A stretch of 64,000 nt of DNA, taken from assembly GCA_030035585.1 (NCBI GenBank), contig CM057481.1:54693128-54757127 (forward strand), given 5' to 3'. Positions 57,391 through 64,000 of this stretch are shown piece after piece; position 1 is the first letter of the stretch; every line of letters starts with the position of its first letter. The notes below the pieces were generated by a model. The model was given only the letters and a program-made list of their open reading frames with translations. It was not told where the DNA came from and did no database searches. The translations under genes were made by a program, and so were the position numbers. The stretch is from Dugong dugon (taxonomy: Eukaryota > Chordata > Mammalia > Sirenia > Dugongidae).

Positions 57391-57640
57391 CTTAAGGACT
57401 TCCATCGGCACCTGGGTAGCAGAGGGAAGGGTGCTAGGCACACTGACGTTTATGGCTGGTGTCTGACTCACGGGCACTCTCTGTTGCATGAACTGGGCCG
57501 CCTGCAGCTTCTGCTGCTGCTCCCTGCGCTCCTGCTCCTGCATCTGCTCACGCATGAGTTGCTGGCGTAGCAAGATGCGTGATGTCATGCTGGAAGAGCT
57601 TATTGGAGGCTTGGAGGCCCCAGGATGCTCCGCAGAACTG
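57391..57640 (-). CDS. MITF: MITF exon 1B (B1b), internal coding exon
   Basis: One exon of microphthalmia-associated transcription factor, a bHLH-leucine-zipper protein controlling melanocyte, osteoclast and lysosomal genes. The minus strand reads acceptor TTTTCCCACAG, then 250 bp (1 nt plus 83 codons), then donor GTACGTGA. The frame is open throughout and ends exactly on a codon (Val-Leu-Lys), as expected for joining exon 2. The protein has a Ser/Pro-rich start (Ser-Ser-Ala-Glu-His-Pro-Gly), Met-Thr-Ser-Arg-Ile-Leu-Leu-Arg (ATG at 57586-57588), a Gln/Glu/Arg-rich helix, and Ala-Thr-Gln-Val-Pro-Met-Glu-Val-Leu-Lys. In the family this exon is used by MITF-A, -H and other long isoforms but not by melanocyte MITF-M. 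It carries the Rag-GTPase-binding segment: Ser3-Arg4 and Gln10-Leu11 counted from the internal Met, by analogy with TFEB. The bHLH-zipper exons lie outside the window at lower coordinates. One apparent substitution from the human protein as I remember it: Ser for Thr in Val-Pro-(Thr/Ser)-Thr-Leu-Pro. TFEB and TFE3 are the only close alternatives and fit less well. Confidence 0.95.
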
Positions 57641-57660
57641 CTGTGGGAAAACCAAAAGAT
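57635..57660 (-). promoter_or_regulatory. MITF: MITF exon 1B 3' splice site, NAGNAG type
   Basis: Upstream of the exon the minus strand has a pyrimidine-rich tract followed by CCCACAGCAG, so two AGs lie three bases apart. Use of the first gives a 250-bp exon, use of the second a 247-bp exon and one fewer serine in the Ser run. The frame is open further upstream (into 57666) but no ATG is in that extension, so intronic initiation there is not supported. Confidence 0.75.
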
Positions 57661-57710
57661 ACACAATGTTTAGTTTCCTACTGAGACATTTCGTTTGCAT
57701 CTTGGGTATC

Positions 57711-58029
57711 TTGTTGTTGATATTGTTATTGTTAGGTTCTGTTGAGTCCGTTCCAACTCATAGCAACCCTATAACAACAGAACTAAACACTGTCCGGTCC
57801 TGCCCATCCTCATAATTGTTGCTATGTTTGAGCTCATTGTTGCAGTCACTGTGTCAATCCATCTCGTTGAGGGTCTTCCTCTCTTTCACTGACCCTCTAC
57901 TTTATCATGCACAATGTCCTTCTTCAGACACTGGTCCCTCCTGATAACATGTCCAAATTACGTGAGATGAAGTCTCACCATCCTCGCTTCTAAGGAGCAT
58001 TCTGGCTGTACTACTTTCAAGACAGATTT
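57711..58029 (-). mobile_element. RTE LINE 3' end next to MITF exon
   Basis: Minus-strand RTE 3' UTR and last coding part (TAGGTTCTGTTGAGTCCGTT, TGTGTCAATCCATCTCG, GAGGGTCTTCCTCT, CACTGGTCCCTCCTGATAAC), 5'-truncated. It is on the same strand as MITF, and its 3' end lies about 70 bp upstream of the exon acceptor. Confidence 0.92.
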
Positions 58030-58329
58030 ATCCTAAATTGCACCAAACTATGAAATGAGGCTGTGCAAATATAATTAAGTTGCAGAACGGTACTCCACAT
58101 AATTGAAAATCAAGAGGTTGACAGGATTTAAGTCATTAGTAGTTGAATTAAAATAAGTCAGCTTGATTACATTTAGGCATTTTTATCATGCGGCTTTTTT
58201 TTTCTTCCTTTTACACTGCACTCCTCATCACCACCAAATATAGCGCCACCATATGTAGTGCCGAAAAGCAATGCATCTTAGATGCACCCAAATTTCCACA
58301 TTTAAAAATAAACTGTTTGACGTTAATGG
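58030..58329. other. Intronic DNA, no gene seen
   Basis: No gene or repeat recognised. Confidence 0.5.
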
Positions 58330-58463
58330 TGATGAAATGATTTGGAAAAGGATACCGAGAATGGTTATGAAGAATGTGATCAATGTCACTGAATTGTACG
58401 TGTAGAAACGGTTGAGATGGCATATGTTTTGTTATGTATATTTTCACCACAATAAAAATTTTC
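58330..58463 (+). mobile_element. Old L1 3' end
   Basis: CAATGTCACTGAATTGTACG, AAACGGTTGAGATGGCATA and TTTTCACCACAATAAAAA are the 3'-terminal words of old mammalian L1s. Confidence 0.75.
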
Positions 58464-58883
58464 TTGAATTAACTGCTAGATTTGTTTTTTTAATAACTGA
58501 ATCTGACCAAATAACTACTTCTACAAGTTACCTAAATTTCTTGAAAATGTCTAAGATATTTAGTAATAAGGACAAGTTTAAAGAAAAGGTGAACTTGGTT
58601 ATGGAGAAAACTGTCTAAGACATGGGAAGTAAAATTGTTAATGAAAGAAGCATTTAGACCAGAATGTTAACACTGAACTCAATCTCAGTCTTTGGGAAAA
58701 GGGGTAGAAGGTAGGTCTGTCTGACAACTCAATTCTCCTGTGCGTGGTTTTCTTTGTACCACCTTTTCTTCTGATTGATTTGGCAAGCCTTCCAATACAT
58801 ATGCTCAGCAAGTTCCTTAAGAGCCCTACTCCTAATGGCCTTCTGGATACTTATTCTACCCCAAAATTATTTAAAATACTTAC
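58464..58883. other. Intronic DNA, no gene seen
   Basis: No gene or repeat recognised. Confidence 0.5.
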
Positions 58884-59085
58884 ACTGTTGTTAGATGCCA
58901 TCGAGTCAGCTGCGACTCACGACGACCCCATGTGTGCAGAGTATAACCGCTCCATAGGGTTTTCAAGGCGGTGGCCTTTCAGAAGCAGATCACCAGGCCT
59001 GTCTTCTGAGGCACCTCTGGGTGGGTTCAAATTGCCAACCCTTCAGCTAGTAGTCGATCAGTTAACCATTTATTCCACTCAGGCA
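58884..59085 (-). mobile_element. Afrotherian SINE, GCTCCATAGGG variant
   Basis: Minus-strand copy: CATCGAGTCAGCTGCGACTC end, ACCGCTCCATAGGG body, ATCACCAGGCCTGTCTTCTG segment, head ending TCAGGCACTCC. Confidence 0.9.
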
Positions 59086-59204
59086 CTCCTACTCAAACAC
59101 CAGTCATGAGTTAAGAAGAAAAGATATCCTAATATTCCTAAATATGGTTTTTGATGGCTTATTGCCACCTCTATGACATCAACAAGTTATTAAACCCTCA
59201 GTGG

Positions 59205-59360
59205 GAGGTATGGTGGCACAGTGGTTAAGAGTTTGGCTGCTAACCAAAAGGTGGGCAGTTTGAATCCACCAGCTGCTCCTTGGAAACCCTGTGGGGTAGT
59301 TCTACTCTGTGCTATAGGGTGGCTATGAGTCAGAATCGATTTGACAGCAACGGGTTTTCT
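59205..59360 (+). mobile_element. Afrotherian SINE
   Basis: Plus-strand copy (TATGGTGGCACAGTGGTTAA ... TTTGACAGCAACGGGTTTTC). CCTCAGT near both ends may be the target-site duplication. Confidence 0.92.
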
Positions 59361-59397
59361 GCCTCAGTTACTGTATCCAGAAGAGAGGGATAACAAT

Positions 59398-59770
59398 AGG
59401 GTTTTTTTTTCCTTTAACTTTTTATTTGGATTCATATGCAGTTATAAGAAATAACATGCAGTTATTTGCAGATTCACACAGAGTTACAAGAAATAACACA
59501 GAAAGATCCCATGTACCCTTTACTCAATTTCCCCCAAGAGGAATAACAATGTTGTTGGTTTTTTTCTTAAACTGTTTATTTTGATGAATTGTAGATTCAC
59601 ATACAATTTTAGGAAATAACACACAGAGATCCCATGTCCCCTTTAACCAATTTCCACCAATAGTAACATCCTGCAGAACTAAACTGTTCTATCTGCTCTA
59701 TCTGAACCAGAATGTTGATGTTGATACAGTCAATATACAGAATCGTTAACAACAGTTTTTTACCCGCTTA
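59398..59770 (-). mobile_element. Old L1 3' UTR, two overlapping pieces
   Basis: The same 3' UTR start appears twice, at about 59405-59540 and 59562-59760: TTTTTATTTGGATTCATATG / TGTTTATTTTGATGAATTGT, and GATCCCATGTACCC / GATCCCATGTCCCC. Both are minus strand. Confidence 0.7.
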
Positions 59771-59804
59771 CTCATTCATAAAGTGAAAGATGTTTTAAAA
59801 ATTT

Positions 59805-59955
59805 TTATTGCATCATTTATATTTTAAAGCTCTACCTCTTAGGAATTTTGTGAGGATTAAATAAAACAGAACACATATTAATGCTAACACAATGAGCATT
59901 ATGCAGCACTGCCTCAATAAATGTCTGCTGTTGCTACTATTATTATCTGGAAAAC
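59805..59955 (+). mobile_element. MIR SINE 3' part
   Basis: CTCTACCTCTTAGGAATTTT, GTGAGGATTAAATAAAACAG and TCAATAAATGTCTGCTGTTG match the MIR 3' half. Confidence 0.8.
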
Positions 59956-60379
59956 ACAAATGTTCATTTATTTCCAGCAATATATTTTTTAAATAAAAAC
60001 ATCCCTTTTTAGGGACAACAGTATAAAACCTTAACACCTGGAAACAGGAAAAAAAAAAAAAACAGAATCTGAGGGAATATTTACTCCTGGATGAGTCACA
60101 CTGGAAGGAAAGAATCTGTACCCCTAGCGCCCTTCCGTGGGTATAAATCCCCAGATGTTGTCTTTACCTTCTACCGACAGGCAAAATAAAGCCTTTAAAT
60201 CATCTGACCATCTCATCTTAAAGACAGGAACCTTCAAAGTCAGCAGGTAACAAAACATGCTAATGGATGCAGAAATGTTGTGCTTTATCCCACAAAGATT
60301 GTTTCAGAAAGACTACATGATAAAAATTATACTAGCAGTTTACTTATTTTCACCATAGGAAACTGGCTTAGTAAATGTG
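59956..60379. other. Intronic DNA, no gene seen
   Basis: No gene. The A run at 60049-60062 is low complexity. Confidence 0.5.
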
Positions 60380-60835
60380 ACAAGTTCTTACTTATAATAC
60401 CATGTAGCCATTAAAAATGCTGTAGAACTATATTTACTGACATGGATTAAAAAAACTACAGAATATAATAAAGTTAGAAAAGTCAGGTGCAAAATAGTAT
60501 TCAAGGTATAACCTCATTTTTAAAAATGTCCACTACAATGAAAAATACAATGATAATGTTTCTGAGTCATTGCTGGTGTATATTCTTGCAATCCTTTCAG
60601 AAAAAAACTTAGCAATATTATCAAAAAGCTATAAAATTACACAATGTGATTCAGAAATTCTATTAATGAACAATTTTCCTAAAAAATAATCCAAAGTGTG
60701 GAAAAATTGACATTACAGAGCTATTTACAAATAGCAAAATATTCTGAATAACTTAAATTTGCTCTATCATATAAGGATGATTAAGTAAATTATGATACAT
60801 GAATCCGACAAAATGCTACTTTTTTTTTTAAGTTG
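60380..60835 (+). mobile_element. Old L1/HAL1 3' fragments, out of order
   Basis: CATGTAGCCATTAAAAATGC and TTTACTGACATGG (60400-60450) belong after GATTAAGTAAATTATGATAC (60778-60800) in old L1/HAL1 elements, but here precede it. Two fragments or a local rearrangement. Confidence 0.6.
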
Positions 60836-60941
60836 TACCATTACAGGGCAAAATGAGAAATGCATGTAATAAGAGTAGATTAAAAAGTGGGATCCAAAAG
60901 TGTATTTCTACACTGATTAAAGTAAGGAAGTTGTGTATATG

Positions 60942-60961
60942 TACACACACACACACACACA
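60942..60961. repeat. (AC)n microsatellite
   Basis: About nine uninterrupted AC units. Confidence 0.95.
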
Positions 60962-61619
60962 ACTAGCAGCGTATGTATAAAGACGGTCGTAATGGTAGGA
61001 GTGGGAGTAGAATTACAGGTTAATTTCTTTTTGTTTAGTTTCTTTTTGTTTTAATAAAACTAGTTTTATTTCTCAAACCTATTTAATAAATAAAGCCATC
61101 ATATTTTTGTCCAGTGGCAGAATATATGCCACTAGAAACCGACTAAGAACATGAGGAAATGGGTTGAGTGATGAAAAGTCACCATTTGGCTGCAAGAAAG
61201 AAGACTGGATCCATCACACACAGTATGCTGACGGAGGAAGGGAAAGCAGTAACTGCATCCAGCACCCTGATTCTCTTGGAAGTATTCTGCATCCCAGAAA
61301 ACTTAAATCTTTTTCCTTTACAGTTTCCTACACTTATAGTTAGAACACACAAACACACAGACTGAACAATGTTAATACTCTGTTTAATACTCTAATCTCA
61401 TATACTCATCTGCATGATCAGAATCCTTAGCCATTATTCAAAACAATCTATTCACTTGGTGAGTTCACTTGATACTACTAAAAGAGCATCAGAAGAAAAC
61501 ACATTTTCCCACTTTTGATTATGTTGGCAAAGCTCAAACACACTTTCTCAAGCCAAGAAAGGGGTGGGGGGAACTATTGAGAAATAAATAAATAAATAAG
61601 CTGTCTTACTATTCAAAGC
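60962..61619. other. Intronic DNA, no gene seen
   Basis: No gene. Contains an AAAT microsatellite at about 61581-61600. Confidence 0.5.
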
Positions 61620-61890
61620 CTGTCAGGTTAAAACATTCCCAGAGAGCCTGATCCTTTTGATAAAAACAGGAGCAAAGCTTTGTGCTGCAGCAAAGGCAGC
61701 TGTGGAATAATCGCACTAATTAGCTGCTCCAGACAAGTAATCGGCTGTGATACTGGGGGAAAAGTCCTTTCAATTAACAGTAAAGCATTCTTGAGACATC
61801 TTAAATTAAAATTACTAGTTATCAACCACACTGGGGCTTCAGACTTGAGTCAACAACAATACCACTTTAAGCATTTTCTGAAATATCCAT
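61620..61890. promoter_or_regulatory. Candidate cis-regulatory element upstream of exon 1B
   Basis: Repeat-free block dense in developmental factor motifs: palindrome CAAAGCTTTG (61673-61682, SOX-type half sites), GCAGCAAAGG, E-box CAGCTG (61697-61702), TAATTA in ACTAATTAGC, and further ATTA cores. It lies about 4 kb upstream of MITF exon 1B. Function is inferred only from motif content and lack of repeats. Confidence 0.3.
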
Positions 61891-62475
61891 CAGAAAATAA
61901 AAGTTAAAAAAAAAGAAAAAAGCATACATACTTACACAGCACCAGTATAAATAAATTGAAATCCCACTACAGAAAACCTAGCAGAGCTCTCCTGACATTA
62001 TTTTAATAAATCTTTTTTTAAAAAATGTGCAAAGGAAGTGTTTTAATCATTTCATTGCACACACTCCCTGCGGGACATTTCCACATTGTTAAAAGATGAC
62101 TCCCAGATTCTCAGCTTTGCCCTCAATCTTTTAAACATCCTTTTCTCTTAGAAATAATTGAATCTGCAATTATCACCGTATAGCTATCTAAGGATGAAGA
62201 TATCTACACTTCCCAATGTTAACAGGACAAATCAGCATAATGTTTTAAACTCAAAATCGAGATTCATGTGAGAATATTACAGGTGGCTACAATGCATATT
62301 TTCTTAAAAATGAGGACTAGATGCTCAGGCCACTAATGATAAGCAAGGAGAGTTTGCCCAAATTTATTTAATTCTAAAAGCTAAATGAACTCATCCAGGG
62401 CCCTTGAAGCCCAATCTTCTCCAGATAATCCTAATTCCATGAGTCTGATTCCTTTTAATCAGATTATTTAAAGGT
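61891..62475. other. Intronic DNA, no gene seen
   Basis: No gene or repeat recognised. Confidence 0.5.
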
Positions 62476-62477
62476 CA

Positions 62478-62570
62478 TTTATTCAACAAACAGTTGTTGA
62501 GTGTTTCCTCTGTGCCAGGTGCTGGGAATACCTGGTTTCTAATCTCAAGGAGCTTAAAGCCCTGGTCACA
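62478..62570 (-). mobile_element. L2-type LINE fragment
   Basis: TTATTCAACAAACAGTTGTTGAG, TGTGCCAGGTGCTGGGAATA and CAAGGAGCTTAAAGC are reversed L2 3'-end words. Confidence 0.7.
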
Positions 62571-62819
62571 TAATTTTTCTGAAATGCCTTAAAATTAAGT
62601 CAATTATCTAGATTATCTGACTTTATCTAGTTCCACGTGGTAAGGTGTACATCTGGCCATAAGAACTCACCCTTTGAAAGCCAACAGAAGAAGCAAATGC
62701 CTTACTGGAACTTACCGGCATCGTGACACACAACTTCTTTGAGAACCAGGGTCATTCAATGGTGACTCAAGAAGGACGCCATCAACTGGACCCAATGTCC
62801 AGCTCAGGCACAGCCGGCT

Positions 62820-62965
62820 GAGCAGCATGATCTTTACCAAGTCACTTAACTTCTCTGAGCCTCTGCAAACCCACCTCCTGAGTGTAGTGCAGCAATTGAA
62901 TGAGCTAACGTTAACTAAGTTAAAGTGCTTAGCACAGTGGCTTGAACACAGTGTATGAACAAGAG
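62820..62965 (+). mobile_element. MIR SINE
   Basis: CCAAGTCACTTAACTTCTCTGAGCC, GTGCTTAGCACAGTGGCTTG and GAACACAGTGTATGAACAAG are MIR words. Confidence 0.78.
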
Positions 62966-63494
62966 GTAGCCCCTACATGTGAAGTGAATTCCTACCTCTA
63001 TGGCTGATTTTACATTTTTCCCATTAATATTCAAAGCCTTCCCCTTTGTCTGTGACAGCACAGATATGTGAACATGTGCTCTGAATTATCAGGCATATTC
63101 CTAAATTCAACTATTTTATTCCACTGCCTGCATCCCACTAAAATACAGTAAAACCTGAGAAAGCCAAACCTGCGTAAGGCGGAAACCTGTCAGAGAAGGA
63201 AACCAGAAATATTTTCCGCTAAACAGAGAAGTGGTGACTGCATCCTGTTAAAGGCCGAAAACTTGCGAGACCCAGAAAAACAAGGCAAGTCCCATTGATT
63301 CTGGCTCTCACAAGTTTCACTGTTATCAGAAACTGTATTAACTCTAATACACTGGCACCCAAGGGCCATCTGCCTGATCTCCTCTCACCTTGGAAGGTGA
63401 TACCAACACCCCTTTACCAGATGATGTGAATCAGTCGTCGGTCTTAACATCACAGTCAGACAAGACAGAACTGTGGTCATCAGTCTAAGTTAAA
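62966..63494. other. Intronic DNA, possible unnamed repeat
   Basis: The start of 63146-63260 (CAGTAAAACCTGAGAAAGCC) resembles a mariner/Tigger terminus, but no matching opposite end was found. Confidence 0.35.
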
Positions 63495-63560
63495 CCAAAA
63501 AAACCAAACCCGTTGCCATGGAGTTGACTGCAACTCATAATAGCGACCCTAAGCTAAAGG
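63495..63560 (-). mobile_element. SINE 3'-end fragment
   Basis: Minus-strand piece with the A-rich (sense T-rich) tail and CCCGTTGCCATGGAGTTGAC. Truncated after about 60 bp. Confidence 0.85.
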
Positions 63561-63574
63561 AGCTGTTAAACTTT

Positions 63575-64000
63575 TCCTTGTGTTTCCTTTCTTCAACTCC
63601 TCAGAGTCCTACCACCTACTAACCTGTGACCGGGGCCAAGTTACTCAATCTTTTCAAGCTCTGATTTTCCCTATTTATTTAAAAAAAAAAAAAAAAAACA
63701 GTTGCTGTCGAGTCGATTCTGATTCCTGGCAACCCATATGCATCAGAGTAGAACTGTGCTCCAGAGGGTTTTCAATGGCTGATTTTTCCAAAGTAGACTG
63801 ACTGCCAGACCCTTCTTTCAAAGTATCCTGGGTGAACTCGAATATCCAGTCTTCAGGTAGCAGCTAAGCATGCTAACTGCTTGTATCACATAGGGACTCC
63901 TTATTTATAAAGAGTATCTAGTATCATCTACCTCTCAGTTTTGTGGTGAGAATTAAAATTTGCAAAAGATGTAAATACCTCAGCACAATGACTAGAACAT
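63575..64000 (+). mobile_element. MIR SINE split by a SINE
   Basis: GTTACTCAATCTTTTCAAGC (first part, to 63671) resumes at 63909 with CTACCTCTCAGTTTTGTGGT and CTCAGCACAATGACTAGAAC, running off the window end. Confidence 0.75.
63681..63901 (-). mobile_element. Afrotherian SINE, TGTGCTCCATAGGG variant
   Basis: Minus-strand copy with an 18-A run (sense poly-T tail), TGTCGAGTCGATTCTGATTC end, ACTGTGCTCCAGAGGG body and a degenerate head. TATTTAT is duplicated at 63672-63678 and 63902-63908. It interrupts a MIR. Confidence 0.9.

Noticed and set aside
57571..57666. Extension of the MITF exon upstream to an apparent start at 57666
   Set aside because: The codon there is TTG, not ATG, and the extension is polypyrimidine intron ending in CCCACAG, so it is a splice acceptor rather than an alternative N-terminus.
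57358..57815. Plus-strand ORFs of 60-78 codons over the MITF exon
   Set aside because: They are antisense shadows of the exon (Gln codons reading as Leu/Cys runs) and of the adjacent RTE.

Overview
This is a vertebrate nuclear genome window, and the repeats identify it as afrotherian, most likely elephant lineage (Proboscidea). About 32 copies of tRNA-derived SINEs share the 3' end of a BovB-like RTE retrotransposon. That pairing, with L1, MIR, L2, hAT/Tigger-like DNA transposons and MaLR LTRs, is characteristic of Afrotheria. There is no bacterial or plasmid architecture, no operon and no CRISPR array. Almost every open reading frame is chance or retrotransposon remnant.

The one host coding feature is a single minus-strand exon at 57391-57640. 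I recognise it as the shared 'exon 1B' (B1b) of MITF, a bHLH-zipper transcription factor of the TFE family. It encodes 83 full codons, has good splice sites, and carries the Ser-Arg...Gln-Leu segment that TFE proteins use to bind Rag GTPases. The rest of the window is therefore MITF intron: 57.4 kb downstream (lower coordinates, towards the melanocyte exon 1M and exon 2) and 6.4 kb upstream (towards the alternative first exons). I did not find exon 1M or any other MITF exon by eye.

Layout: 1-4765 is a 5'-incomplete L1 with another L1 3' end nested in it. 4766-8660 is unique DNA with two SINEs, one split by an L1 3' end; both insertions have clean target-site duplications (TSDs). 8660-10337 holds two older L1 3' ends. 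10338-21741 is one old minus-strand L1 running from 3' tail to a probable 5' end. It has a 5' UTR of ~340-bp tandem monomers and is interrupted by a 5'-inverted RTE, a MaLR solo LTR, a SINE and a younger L1. 22-34 kb is unique DNA with MIR, L2, LTRs and many SINEs. 34440-36415 is a second young L1 3' end. 36-57 kb is mostly unique intron with SINEs, two Tigger-like MITEs, an RTE 3' half inserted in a MIR, and an internally deleted RTE. 57.4-57.6 kb is the MITF exon, with an RTE 3' end only ~70 bp from its acceptor. 58-64 kb is upstream intron with old repeats and a repeat-free candidate regulatory block near 61.6-61.9 kb.

The repeats record how the elements interact. The RTE supplies the 3' end, and apparently also 5'-UTR-like body sequence, of the SINEs that parasitise it. 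Nested TSDs allow a relative insertion chronology. I see no new enzymatic or defence system here; the notable material is the MITF exon, the modular RTE-SINE relationship and the L1 5' UTR monomers.
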